Assembly (NCBI GenBank): GCA_963205015.1
Contig: CAUJKI010000020.1
Location: 1 to 40,257 of the forward strand
Length of the DNA: 40,257 nucleotides
Reading direction: 5' to 3'
Origin: Pseudomonadota bacterium
GTDB lineage: Bacteria > Pseudomonadota > Alphaproteobacteria > Rhizobiales > Hyphomicrobiaceae
Shown: positions 10,331-20,071 of the stretch, in pieces
Layout of the letters: each line of letters starts with the position of its first letter
Numbering within the stretch: position 1 is the first letter of the stretch
Made by a program: the position numbers and the translations under genes
The notes under the pieces: model-generated
Database searches by the model: none
Told to the model about the DNA's origin: nothing
The model's input: the letters and a program-made list of their open reading frames with translations, nothing else

Positions 10331-12028
10331 TCAGAAGCCCATCGACTTCTTTAGATCCTGATCGATCCAAGCGCGCGCCCAGATCGGCGCATCACGCCGA
10401 GCGGAGACCGAAATCTCGCCATAATAGTTTTTGACCCACGGCCACCATACCGTGAACGAGCGCGGCCTGGGCAGAAACAGGAATGGCGCTCGCGCGGTCA
10501 TCTCATTGGTGAGCGCGGCGACGGCCTTCTTGACCTTGTCCGGGTCCCTCTCCTGCTGTATGGCGTCGAGCGCCGCATCGACCTTCGGGTCGTTGACGCG
10601 GGCAGTATTCCAGACGGACGAGGAGCGGAACAGTTTCTCGACTGAAGCGGTCGGATTGCTCATACCTGCGAGATGCCAATAGCCGGGGCCGTGCTTGCCG
10701 GATGTCATCAGACTGAGGAACGCCCCATACTCCTTTGGCTCGATGATCATCTTTACACCGATTGCCGACAGATATCCGGCTACAATCTGTGCCTTCTTCA
10801 ATTGGTCAGCGAAGGTCGGAACTTGAGCCTTGAACTCGAAACCATTCGCAAGACCCGCTTCGGCTAGGAGTTTCTTGGCCTTGGCCGGATTGTATTGGAG
10901 AACCTCCCGTGCCTCCTCCGACATCTTTTCGGCCGGCGTGAAATAGCCTTCCCAAGTTTCATCCAATGGCAGGTGTGGGAAATCAGCGTGGCCGCCATAG
11001 ATCTGCTTCGCGATGGCGGCCCGGTCGACCGCGAGATTCAAGGCGAGACGTACCTTCGGGTTGTCGAAGGGTGGTGCATCGACCCGCATTGCCAGCGCCT
11101 CACCCGCATAGTCGGGGTGTTCGACGACTTTGATTTTATCTCGGATCGGTGCCAGCGATTTGAGCTCGTCCCAGCTAATATTCGTCATGACATCGATCTT
11201 GCCAGTGCGGAAGGCGGCTAGGCGTGTCTGTGAATCCGCGATCGTCCGCATCACAAGCTTATCGACGAAGGGAATCTTGTACGGTTTGCCGTCGATTTTC
11301 TCGCGGTCCCAGTACTCCTTGTTAGCCTGATAATCCCCGAAGGCCCCGGCCTCATACCGCGTCAGCCGGAAGGGACCTGTGCCGCAGGCATTCTGCCAGT
11401 TGCCAGCGCCGCCGTTGGGAGCCTCCGTAATCTCTTTGGGATAGATGCCGGCGTAGTAGCCGTAGCCGAGACGGTATTTCCACTCCGAGTTGTACTCCTT
11501 TAGGAAGAAGGTCACTTGGTGCGGTCCCGTCTCCTCGGCCCTGTCGATGAAGGAGAAATAGACTTTGTTCGCCTTCGGACTAGCGATGAGACGGTTATAC
11601 GCGAACACGACATCCTTGGCGGTAAAGTCGCGCGCTTCCATGATGCCTTTGCAGGCCTGCCATTTCACGTTCTTGCGCAGGTTGACAACGATTGAGAGCG
11701 GTTTGTCGACGACCTCCCAGCTCTCTGCGAGTTCGCCGCGCAGCACGTCGTCGGAGAGCCAGGCCTCGCTGAAAAAGTTGTTCTTTCCGCCGCCACGTAC
11801 GCCCTTGCTTAGGTCGCCCACCATCAGCTGCTCCATATAGGGCCCCGCATCAATCGACACCTTCCAGTTCCAGTCGGCGGGATCCCACGACAACGCCGAA
11901 ATCCCGGGGGAGTAAGGAGAGATGGTCAGCGTGCCACCGTATTTCGGCTCCTGTGCGCTCACGGCTTGGGTCGCAATTATAGCCCCGAGCGCGGCTGCCG
12001 CCATTGTTCCGAGATGTCCGCGTGCCAT
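10331..12028 (-). CDS. ABC transporter substrate-binding protein, family 5 (peptide/nickel/opine class)
   Basis: 565 aa with signal peptide (MAAAALGAIIATQAVSAQEP); LRKNVKWQ, DFTAKDVVFAYNR, GTGPFRLTRYEAG, NPKVRLALNLAVDRAAIAKQIYGG. Confidence 0.92.
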   Translation of the reverse strand: MARGHLGTMAAAALGAIIATQAVSAQEPKYGGTLTISPYSPGISALSWDPADWNWKVSIDAGPYMEQLMVGDLSKGVRGGGKNNFFSEAWLSDDVLRGELAESWEVVDKPLSIVVNLRKNVKWQACKGIMEARDFTAKDVVFAYNRLIASPKANKVYFSFIDRAEETGPHQVTFFLKEYNSEWKYRLGYGYYAGIYPKEITEAPNGGAGNWQNACGTGPFRLTRYEAGAFGDYQANKEYWDREKIDGKPYKIPFVDKLVMRTIADSQTRLAAFRTGKIDVMTNISWDELKSLAPIRDKIKVVEHPDYAGEALAMRVDAPPFDNPKVRLALNLAVDRAAIAKQIYGGHADFPHLPLDETWEGYFTPAEKMSEEAREVLQYNPAKAKKLLAEAGLANGFEFKAQVPTFADQLKKAQIVAGYLSAIGVKMIIEPKEYGAFLSLMTSGKHGPGYWHLAGMSNPTASVEKLFRSSSVWNTARVNDPKVDAALDAIQQERDPDKVKKAVAALTNEMTARAPFLFLPRPRSFTVWWPWVKNYYGEISVSARRDAPIWARAWIDQDLKKSMGF

Positions 12029-12061
12029 TCCTTGTTCCTCCCTAATGTTATTGTTGTTCGC

Positions 12062-12964
12062 TCAATTGCGGACTATTCCGCGCGGATCGAGAAGATCGCG
12101 GAGAGAGTCTCCGAAGATGTTCACGCAAAAAACGATCAGAGTTATCGCGAGGCCTGGGGCGGCGACCATCCAGACGTTCTCGAACATGTAGGGGCGGGCA
12201 TCGCTCAGCATACGGCCCCACGCGGGTGCCGGCGGCGGCACGCCAAGACCAAGGAAGCTGAGACTCGATTCGACCAGGATCACGCCGCCGAGCCGCGTGG
12301 TGTAGAGCACGATGAGGGGCGCGGCGATCGTTGGCAGGATGTGCCGGAGAATGATGTGCCCGTTACCGGCGCCGAAGGAATGGCCCGCCTGCACGTAGAG
12401 CTGCTCGCGCGCCGACAGTACCGCGCCCCGTACGATGCGCGAACCGGCGACGCCGTAGAGGATGCCGAGGAGGGCGATGATTTGCACGATGCCGGGGCCG
12501 AGAACCGCGACGCCCGCGATCAGCACGATCAGGTCGGGAAAGCTCTGCCAAGTATCGACGAACCGCTGAACCAGGGCGTCGAGACGTCCGCCGAAATACC
12601 CGGACAGAACTCCGAGCGTGACCGATATGGCGAGCGATAGCAGCGCGGCGGTGATACAGACGATAACGGAAGTACGGGCTCCGTAGATGACCCGACTGAG
12701 GATGTCGCGACCGAGTTCGTCTGTCCCTAGTGGGTGGGACCAGGACGGCCCCTGCATCAGCGATGTAAGGTCGATCGCGTCGAAGTCGTACGGTGCGAGC
12801 CAGGGTGCCAGGAGTGCGCAGAGCACGATCGCGGCGAGAAGGCCGGCGCAAACCGTTCCGAGAATGTCCTGTTTAAAAAGGCGACTGAAGAAAGTCCGTA
12901 CGGGCGCTGCCCAGGCGCCTCGGTCGGGACCTGCGTCGGTCTTCAGGGTCGAATTGATAGCCAT
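12062..12964 (-). CDS. ABC transporter permease (DppC-like)
   Basis: 300 aa; HPLGTDELGRDILSRVIYGARTS, ESSLSFLGLGVPPPAPAWGRMLSD. Confidence 0.92.
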   Translation of the reverse strand: MAINSTLKTDAGPDRGAWAAPVRTFFSRLFKQDILGTVCAGLLAAIVLCALLAPWLAPYDFDAIDLTSLMQGPSWSHPLGTDELGRDILSRVIYGARTSVIVCITAALLSLAISVTLGVLSGYFGGRLDALVQRFVDTWQSFPDLIVLIAGVAVLGPGIVQIIALLGILYGVAGSRIVRGAVLSAREQLYVQAGHSFGAGNGHIILRHILPTIAAPLIVLYTTRLGGVILVESSLSFLGLGVPPPAPAWGRMLSDARPYMFENVWMVAAPGLAITLIVFCVNIFGDSLRDLLDPRGIVRN

Positions 12965-12967
12965 GCG

Positions 12968-13936
12968 TCAGCCCTGACGAATCTTGGGATCTAGGAGGGC
13001 GTAGCTGATGTCGACGAGCAGGTTGATCGTCATTACGCCGACGCCCACGAGGAGAAAGATGCCGGTAATGACCGGATAGTCCCGCTGCGACACCGCCATC
13101 AGGAGTAGTTGGCCCATACCGGAGATCACGAAGATCTGCTCAATTACGACCGCGCCACCGATCAGCAGGGGCAACTGCAAGCCGACGATGGTTATGACCG
13201 GCAGAAGCGCGTTTTTGAGGACATGGCGCAAAACGACCGTCCGCTCGTCGAGACCCTTGCTCCAGGCCGTGCGGACATAATCCTGGCGCATGACTTCGAG
13301 GACCATCGTACGGGTCATCCTCATCGTCACTCCGGATAAGGCGATGCCGAGGACGATCGCGGGCGGCACCATCTGGCGGAGGCTAAGGAGGGGATCGTCG
13401 GTCAGCCCAACATATTGCGTGGTCGGCGCGATCCCCCAGAGAATCGCTGGCAGGATCACCACCAACGTCCCGAGCCAAAAAGGCGGCACGGACAGGGCTG
13501 TGATGGCAAAGACACGGCCGAGATAATCGACCGGCTTGTTTTGCCGGATCGCCGAGATGATGCCGACCGGCAGCGCGATCAAGAGGGCGAAGATCATGGC
13601 CAGCACCCCCAAATAGAGGGTAGTCGGTATGCGTTCAGCGACGAGGCTAGTGACGCTCTCTCCCGTCCAAAGCGAGCGACCGAAATCTCCGTGGAGCACA
13701 ATTGAGCTGATCCAGTGCCAATATTGTACAAGGACCGGCTGATCGAGCCCGAGTGCCTTGATAAGATCTTCGCGGGTCTTGACGCTCGCCGAGATGTCGT
13801 TCTGGGACATCATCATGTCGATCGTGTCTCCCGGTATCAGGCGAATGGCCGAGAACACAATAACGCTCGCTAGCAGGAAGGTCGGCACGAGCGCGACAAG
13901 GCGACGAACTAGATATCTCAGCATGACGCGGTCCAT
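12968..13936 (-). CDS. ABC transporter permease (DppB-like)
   Basis: 322 aa; MLRYLVRRLVALVPTFLLASVIVFSAIRLIPGD, VRTAWSKGLDERTVVLRHVLKNALLPVITIVGLQLPLLIGGAVVIEQIF. Confidence 0.93.
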   Translation of the reverse strand: MDRVMLRYLVRRLVALVPTFLLASVIVFSAIRLIPGDTIDMMMSQNDISASVKTREDLIKALGLDQPVLVQYWHWISSIVLHGDFGRSLWTGESVTSLVAERIPTTLYLGVLAMIFALLIALPVGIISAIRQNKPVDYLGRVFAITALSVPPFWLGTLVVILPAILWGIAPTTQYVGLTDDPLLSLRQMVPPAIVLGIALSGVTMRMTRTMVLEVMRQDYVRTAWSKGLDERTVVLRHVLKNALLPVITIVGLQLPLLIGGAVVIEQIFVISGMGQLLLMAVSQRDYPVITGIFLLVGVGVMTINLLVDISYALLDPKIRQG

Positions 13937-14087
13937 TGGAGGGCGCGCTCACCATGCAGATTGGCTTGGTCCGACAGCACCACGCTCTTGTCCCTCTCTA
14001 TGTGAAAAAGGTCGCTGAACGCCCGCTCATCAAAAAATGAGGTGAGTTCTCAATTTGCAGTTCAGTTGCAATCTGGCACATCCAATT

Positions 14088-14098
14088 TGATCATACCA
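14088..14098. promoter_or_regulatory. Putative GntR/FadR-type half-palindrome (TGATCATACCA)
   Basis: Single mismatch to TGGTnnnACCA; embedded in CCAATTTGATCATACC, matching 13/16 with CCAATTTGGTCCAACC at 14205. Confidence 0.35.
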
Positions 14099-14193
14099 TT
14101 CAAGCGTGCTCTTGGCGGCGGTGTCAAGGCGAATGTTGTCGCGGTGGCGTAGCTCCGGGTGCTTATCAATTCCGAGAAATCATTGACTGACCT

Positions 14194-14221
14194 AATTGGA
14201 TATGCCAATTTGGTCCAACCA
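14194..14221. promoter_or_regulatory. Putative composite operator: AATTGG-ATATG-CCAATT followed by TGGTCCAACCA
   Basis: Perfect 6-bp inverted repeat (14194-14210) adjoining TGGT-CCA-ACCA (14211-14221) in the divergent intergenic region between the ABC operon and the FAD oxidase. Confidence 0.45.
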
Positions 14222-14296
14222 GATCGCGATGTTTCCCGAAACGCATGCGCACCTGGATGATTTAATTGACGTCGAAATCTCGAAGGAGGACGCGCC

Positions 14297-15949
14297 GTGG
14301 CGAAGGAAAAGAGCGGCTACTATGGTCAGCGAAGGAAATTCTGGTCGTGGGGATATGAAGGTGAAGATAATTCCCAAGAAGAAATCCGTACCATGCGAGA
14401 TCGCGTGGAGCAGCGGCTTGGAATTAAAGACATCGAAGTTCTGTCAGACCCGACTCTAGATGAGATTGAACTTTATCCGTCGCGCATAAAGATCCCACGA
14501 ACGCTGGAGGATTTCTGCACCTCGGAAAAATGGGACAGAATTGTTCATACGTATGGTAAGGGTTTCAAGGACATGACCCTTATCTACCGGCGCGATTTTA
14601 AGAAGGCTCCGGACGTCGTGGCCTATCCGCGCGACGAAGAAGACATCGCCGCTATCTTCGACTGGTGCGGGGAAAATGGTTATGCATGCATACCGTATGG
14701 CGGCGGATCGAGCGTCACCGGCGGCTTCTGGGGTCCCGAGCGCGACGCCTTTCCCGGCGTCGTCGTAATCGACTTGGGCAACCTCAACAAGATTCTCGAA
14801 GTCGACCCCGTGTCACGCTGCGCGCGGATCCAGGCCGGCATTCTCGGTCCGGCTCTGGAAGAGCAACTGAAGCCGCATGGCCTCACCCTGCGCCATATTC
14901 CGCAATCGTGGGAATTCTCATCGCTGGGCGGTTGGATCGCGACTCGCTCGTCCGGTCACTATGCGACCCATCTCACGCATATTGACGACATGGTAGAAAG
15001 CCTGCGCGTGGTCACGCCGGCGGGAACGATCCAGAACCGCCGGCTGCCAGGCTCGGGTGCGGGACCCAATCCGGATCGGCTGTTCATCGGGTCTGAGGGC
15101 TCGCTGGGCATCATCACCGATGCATGGATGCGTTTACAGGGGCGTGTGAAATTCCGTGCGAATGCATCGATCTCATTCAAGACGTTCTATCAAGGTGCCA
15201 AGGCCGTCCGTCAGATCACCCAAGCAGGACTATTCCCGGCGAACTGTCGTTATCTGGACGAGCAGGACGCCAAATTCTACGGCGCTGGAGACGGCACCGA
15301 TTCGGTCTTGTTGCTGGGCTTCGAATCCGCCGACCATCCGATGGACGCGTGGCTGGAGCGCAGCCTCGAAATCTGCAAGGACTTCGGTGGCGTCGTGAAG
15401 CAACGCGCGGGAACTGCGGACAACGCGCTGGAGACCAGCCGTAGCGGGCCGCAGGGTAGCTGGCGGCACCAGTTCAGGTATCTGCCCCGGCTGATGCATA
15501 CGCGCGCCGCGATGGGAATCGTCAGCTTCACGTTCGAAACTGCCTACACTTGGGATAAGTTCGAAGAAGTCGATACCGAGATCATGCGACGCATGCGGAA
15601 AGCCCAGAAGGAAAATCTTGGCGGCGGCATCGTCTGCCGTAGGTTCTCCTTCCTGTATCCGGACGGCCCGGCCCCTTACTATTCGGTCATGGCTCCTTCG
15701 ACACATGCCAACAGCCTTGAAGCCTATACGATGCTCCACGACGTGGCGTCAGATGCGCTACTTGAACTCGGCGCCACCATCACGCACCATCATGCTGTCG
15801 GCAAATCGTTCCGTCCTTGGTACGACAAGGAAGTCGATCCGTTGTTCCGCCGTGTGCTGGCAGCCGCCAAGACCGAACTGGACCCGAAGTGGATGTTGAA
15901 TCCTGGGCTTATCGTTGACAAGCCAGCAGGGCTAAAGATCGTCGGATAG
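14297..15949 (+). CDS. FAD-binding oxidase of the VAO/PCMH family, alkyldihydroxyacetonephosphate synthase (AGPS)-like
   Basis: 550 aa GTG start; PYGGGSSVTGGFWGPE, SSLGGWIATRSSGHYATHLTHIDDMV, GSEGSLGIITDAWMRLQ, ITHHHAVGKSFRPWYDKE typical of AGPS-like oxidases. Confidence 0.85.
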   Translation: MAKEKSGYYGQRRKFWSWGYEGEDNSQEEIRTMRDRVEQRLGIKDIEVLSDPTLDEIELYPSRIKIPRTLEDFCTSEKWDRIVHTYGKGFKDMTLIYRRDFKKAPDVVAYPRDEEDIAAIFDWCGENGYACIPYGGGSSVTGGFWGPERDAFPGVVVIDLGNLNKILEVDPVSRCARIQAGILGPALEEQLKPHGLTLRHIPQSWEFSSLGGWIATRSSGHYATHLTHIDDMVESLRVVTPAGTIQNRRLPGSGAGPNPDRLFIGSEGSLGIITDAWMRLQGRVKFRANASISFKTFYQGAKAVRQITQAGLFPANCRYLDEQDAKFYGAGDGTDSVLLLGFESADHPMDAWLERSLEICKDFGGVVKQRAGTADNALETSRSGPQGSWRHQFRYLPRLMHTRAAMGIVSFTFETAYTWDKFEEVDTEIMRRMRKAQKENLGGGIVCRRFSFLYPDGPAPYYSVMAPSTHANSLEAYTMLHDVASDALLELGATITHHHAVGKSFRPWYDKEVDPLFRRVLAAAKTELDPKWMLNPGLIVDKPAGLKIVG

Positions 15950-15962
15950 GGATTTTCCAGCT

Positions 15963-16643
15963 ATGATTGATCTATACTTCTGGCCAACCCCCAACGGGTA
16001 TAAAGCAGCTATAATGCTGGCAGAGTTGGACTTGGAGTATCGTGTAATTCCGGTTGATATAACGGCAGGTCAGCAGTTTCATCCGGAATTCCTGAAGATC
16101 AATCCAAACAACAAAGTGCCGGCCATCGTGGATCACGATGGCCCGCACAACAAGCCTTATGCTGTTTTTGAATCCGCGGTCGTTCTGATCTATCTTGCAG
16201 AAAAGTTCGGTAAATTCCTTTCTCAGGATCCGGAGAAACGCTACGATACGTTAAAGTGGCTTGTCTTTCAGAATACGACGATGGGTCCAATGCTGGGCCA
16301 AGCACACCACTTCATGGTGTATGCGACCGAGAAGATCGATTACGCCATCGAACGTTATGATCGGGAAGTTGGCCGAATATACAACATTCTCGAGAAGCGC
16401 CTTGGCGAATCTGAATATCTCGCCGGCGAGTATTCTATCGCTGACATCAGCACATTCCCTTGGGTTCGCACGCGAAAGCTGCATCGACGCGAGTTGTCGG
16501 AGTACCCGAACATTGATCGATGGTACCAGGCGATCAAAGACCGTCCGGGGGTTCGGGCGGGCATAAACACGTTGTCCGACAGCAAACAATGGGAAGCGAA
16601 GCCGGGCACCGAGGCCTGGAAGAATATGTTTGGAAAGAACTGA
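15963..16643 (+). CDS. Glutathione S-transferase (YfcG/YghU-like)
   Basis: 226 aa; MIDLYFWPTPNGYKAAIMLAELDLEY, FLKINPNNKVPAIVDHDGP, FESAVVLIYLAEKFGKFL, GEYSIADISTFPWV. Confidence 0.88.
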   Translation: MIDLYFWPTPNGYKAAIMLAELDLEYRVIPVDITAGQQFHPEFLKINPNNKVPAIVDHDGPHNKPYAVFESAVVLIYLAEKFGKFLSQDPEKRYDTLKWLVFQNTTMGPMLGQAHHFMVYATEKIDYAIERYDREVGRIYNILEKRLGESEYLAGEYSIADISTFPWVRTRKLHRRELSEYPNIDRWYQAIKDRPGVRAGINTLSDSKQWEAKPGTEAWKNMFGKN

Positions 16644-16770
16644 AGTTCGTAACAATCAAAAGGGAGCGTCGACTCAAATGGCTAACTGGGTAAAGGCCGC
16701 TCTTACGAAAGATGGGTCGGATGATAGCATTCAGCAGCTCAATATCGACGGATGTAAAGTTGCGCTCTAG

Positions 16771-17336
16771 CGGGATGCCTATCCATGGCAGAAGTATCCC
16801 CAGGCTGAGTCTATCAACGCATTCGCGCGGGTATCGGTGCGGCAATGAGCCAAGATCCGACCAAAAGCGAGCGTTGAAGCGAAGCGGCTCGCTGGACTTC
16901 GCGAAGCGGCTGCGGCGATGAAGCTGAGTTATTGGGCCGATCAGATCGATATTCAGATCGAGGTCGTGCAAGGTCTTACAGCTTTTGCTGAAGGCGAGCG
17001 CGATGAGGGTATTACATGCTGGGCCACGCGGCGGATCGCGAAGATGCGAGTGCTAAAAGTGTCGTCACGCCAGGACCAATTGTTCCGGCGCGAGAGATAT
17101 TGGCGATGATACTTGAGCGTGACGGTAAACCGGCTGACGCTCTCGCTGAATTCGAAAAAGTGCTTCAGCACCAACCTAATCGATACCGCGCGATCGCGGG
17201 AGCGGCAGAATGTGCCAAGCGAGCAAGCAATGAGCAGAAAGCAGTCTTCTACTCGAAGCAACTGCTCGAGCTGGCCAAGCATGCGGATAGCCCACGACCT
17301 GAGATCGCTGAGGCAAAGCGCACGCTCGGGATGTAA
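16771..17336 (+). pseudogene. Decayed TPR-repeat protein (C-terminal part), frameshifted
   Basis: Fragments in successive frames form one TPR-protein C-terminus: RDAYPWQKYPQAESINAFAR / AKRLAGLREAAAAMKLSYWADQIDIQIEVVQGLTAFAEGERDEGI / MLGHAADREDASAKSVVTPGPIVPAREILAMILERDGKPADALAEFEKVLQHQPNRYRAIAGAAECA. Confidence 0.7.
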
Positions 17337-17369
17337 GGCAATAGTTTCTGGTGCCGGTTTCTGGATGCC

Positions 17370-17814
17370 TTGGAAAAGCAAACCGAGGAGAATATCAGAC
17401 GCGAACTGACAGGTTTCGAGCCCACGTCTTGGCTGATGTATCCAAAGGTGTTCAGCGACTATGCTTCGGCTCAGACGGAATATGGTCCGGTCAGGCCTGC
17501 TAACGCCAGTCTATTTCTATGGTATGAAGTCGAGGACGAGATCCTCGTCGATATCGAACGCAGCAAGATGCTTGTCATTCGCTGTCTGTCCATCGGTGAC
17601 GTCGATGAGAAGGGCATGGCGCCAATGCCGGCGTCGTGTCCACGGTGGCGGTTGCGACTGGACGATCGGTCAATTCCGGAGATGTGCTGCTATCGATCTA
17701 GGTCGTGAAAATGGAGACGGTACTATACGCCGATTGCGATGGACCGTCGCCGAAGTGCTGGTGCGCGCCAGCGATCAGATCGACGCAAAGGGTCTGTTGA
17801 TTGTTTACGGCTGA
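17370..17814 (+). pseudogene. pyc: Pyruvate carboxylase C-terminal fragment, multiply disrupted
   Basis: WLMYPKVFSDYASAQTEYGPVR, (frame shift) TPVYFYGM, ILVDIERSKMLVIRCLSIGDVDEKGMA, VVSTVAVATGRSVNSGDVLLSI*VVKMETVLYADCDG, (frame shift) TVAEVLVRASDQIDAKGLLIVYG*; KMET is the biotin attachment motif. Confidence 0.8.
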
Positions 17815-17985
17815 TTTGGGCAGTTAAGTAGATGAGAGGTGTGCCCGCAAAAGTATGACTCAAATCGGAGAGATGATAGCTCGCAGACAGGATGAAGGTT
17901 GTAGGACGGAAGAACATAGGTAACACATATCTGCGGAATTGCCGAGTTATGCACGACATAGGGACGGCAGAAAGGCAGGACAGGA

Positions 17986-18891
17986 TTGGATCTGCGTCAC
18001 CTTCGCTACATTATCGCAAGCGCTCGGAATGGCAGCTTCAGCGCCGCCGCACAAGAACTCAATGTAAGGCAGCCGATCGTCAGCAAGCGCGTGAAAGAAG
18101 TGGAAGACGAGTTTGGCGTCTGTCTTTTCGACCGTTCAAAGTCAGGGGCCAGCCTCACGGCCGCTGGCGAAGCATTCGTCGTCATCGCGCAGCGCATCAT
18201 TGAGGATACGGAGCGACTGGGTGAGCAGACGAAAGCGAGCGGTGCTGGACGCGTCGGCCGCATCGTCGTCGGTTTTTATATGTCATTGTCAACCGGCTCA
18301 CTACGAGCAGCGTTGCACAATTTCAGAAAATGCTATCGCGAGATCGATATCGAACCATTCGAGGCGCCGTACACCGAGCTTGCAGCCGGCCTTCATGCTG
18401 GCAGGATTGACGTTGCCATTCTGTTAGGAGACCCTGGTAGATGCGACATTTTTAACTCCCTTGCGATGCGATCTGAGCTTCTTGTCGTCGCGTTGCCGAA
18501 AGACCACCCTCTCGCGGATCGGCCATTTGTCTACTGGCCGGAACTGAAAGGTGAGCGGTTCCTGGTCAGTCACCACGACCCGGGACCGGATATTCGCATT
18601 ATTCTCGAACGCTATTTGGCTGCTCCGTCAGATCACCCCGAGATTCTGATGAGGTCTTTGAGTCGCGAGAGTATACTAAGCGAGGTCGGCAGCGGGGAGG
18701 GTATTAGCCTGCAATGCGAGACGGCCGCCGGACTGACCGATCTCGGCATTGTTTTCAAACCGGTGCATGATGGCAACGGCTTGACCCGTCTGGGCTACAT
18801 GGCGTGTTGGAAACCGACCAACACCAATCCGGTTGTGAAGACGTTTATCGATTTCATTGACTCAAGCACTGATTCGTTCGAGTCGCATTAG
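17986..18891 (+). CDS. LysR-family transcriptional regulator
   Basis: 301 aa TTG start; MDLRHLRYIIASARNGSFSAAAQELNVRQPIVSKRVKEVEDEFGVCLFDRSKSGASLTAAGEAF HTH plus substrate-binding domain. Confidence 0.92.
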   Translation: MDLRHLRYIIASARNGSFSAAAQELNVRQPIVSKRVKEVEDEFGVCLFDRSKSGASLTAAGEAFVVIAQRIIEDTERLGEQTKASGAGRVGRIVVGFYMSLSTGSLRAALHNFRKCYREIDIEPFEAPYTELAAGLHAGRIDVAILLGDPGRCDIFNSLAMRSELLVVALPKDHPLADRPFVYWPELKGERFLVSHHDPGPDIRIILERYLAAPSDHPEILMRSLSRESILSEVGSGEGISLQCETAAGLTDLGIVFKPVHDGNGLTRLGYMACWKPTNTNPVVKTFIDFIDSSTDSFESH

Positions 18892-19042
18892 CCGACATTC
18901 TTCGACCGGATTTACCGCCGAACATTTCAAGTATTTTTTCGACGGCCTACGATGAGCTACGGCAAACTACGACGTTTCAGATAAATCCTGTTGCCCATCT
19001 GTAAGTTCTGCATTTCTTGATTGTCCCCATCGTCATCCGATC

Positions 19043-20071
19043 GTGAGTGCGGATGGCCGAAATGGGGGCACGATGTCCGGTCATCATCACAACAGCCAAA
19101 AACTGGCGCGTGGCGCACGCATGCTGCGCACCGCGCTCGGGCCGGCTATCGCCCAATACCTCGAGGACCCCGCTGTTGTCGAGGTGATGTTGAACCCCGA
19201 TGGCCGGCTCTGGGTCGACCGGCTACGCGAAGGTCTTGTCGCAACCGACGATGTGCTGATCCCGTCCGATGGCGAGCGTATCGTGCGCCTGGTCGCACAT
19301 CATGTTGGCGCGGAGGTGCATCCCGGCAGCCCGCGGGTTTCGGCCGAACTCCCCGAGACCGGAGAACGCTTCGAGGGCCTGTTGCCCCCGGTAGTGATGG
19401 CGCCCACTTTCGCGATCCGCAAGCCGGCGGTCGCCGTGTTCACGCTCGCCGATTACGTCGCCGCCGGCATCATGACGGCTGCGCAGGCGGACGTGCTGCG
19501 GCTCGCGGTCGAGCGGCGCAAGAACGTGCTAATCGCCGGCGGCACCTCCACCGGCAAGACGACGTTGACGAATGCGTTACTGGCGGAAGTGGCGAAAACG
19601 TCAGATCGCGTGGTGCTGATCGAGGACACCCGCGAACTACAATGCGCCGCGCCGAACCTTGTCGCACTTCGGACGAAAGATGGCGTCGCCTCGCTCTCGG
19701 ATCTGGTGAAGTCGTCGCTGCGTCTGCGCCCCGACCGCATTCCGGTCGGCGAAGTGCGCGGCAGCGAAGCGCTCGATTTGCTCAAAGCCTGGGGCACCGG
19801 ACATCCCGGCGGGGTCGGCACCATCCATGCCAATACCGCGATCGGCGCACTGCGCCGGCTCGAGCAGCTCGTGCAGGAGGCCGTCGTCACGGTCCCACGC
19901 GCCTTGATAGCAGAGACCATCGATATTGTCGCCGTTCTGTCTGGCCGCGGCGCCGAACGGCGCCTGGCCGAGATCGCCCATGTCGACGGACTCGATCCAG
20001 CAACCGGCGACTACCGCACCCTCAACGCGCTGCTCCCCACCCCAAACCCCTCGAAAGGAGACCCTGAATGA
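19043..20071 (+). CDS. trbB: P-type conjugative transfer ATPase TrbB (VirB11-like)
   Basis: 342 aa (alternative ATG at 19073); Walker [51 protein letters not shown]. Confidence 0.95.
   Translation: MSADGRNGGTMSGHHHNSQKLARGARMLRTALGPAIAQYLEDPAVVEVMLNPDGRLWVDRLREGLVATDDVLIPSDGERIVRLVAHHVGAEVHPGSPRVSAELPETGERFEGLLPPVVMAPTFAIRKPAVAVFTLADYVAAGIMTAAQADVLRLAVERRKNVLIAGGTSTGKTTLTNALLAEVAKTSDRVVLIEDTRELQCAAPNLVALRTKDGVASLSDLVKSSLRLRPDRIPVGEVRGSEALDLLKAWGTGHPGGVGTIHANTAIGALRRLEQLVQEAVVTVPRALIAETIDIVAVLSGRGAERRLAEIAHVDGLDPATGDYRTLNALLPTPNPSKGDPE

Noticed and set aside
14196-14459. 87-aa ORF starting before the AGPS-like oxidase
   Set aside because: Overlaps the oxidase in a different frame and contains the putative operator region; no support.
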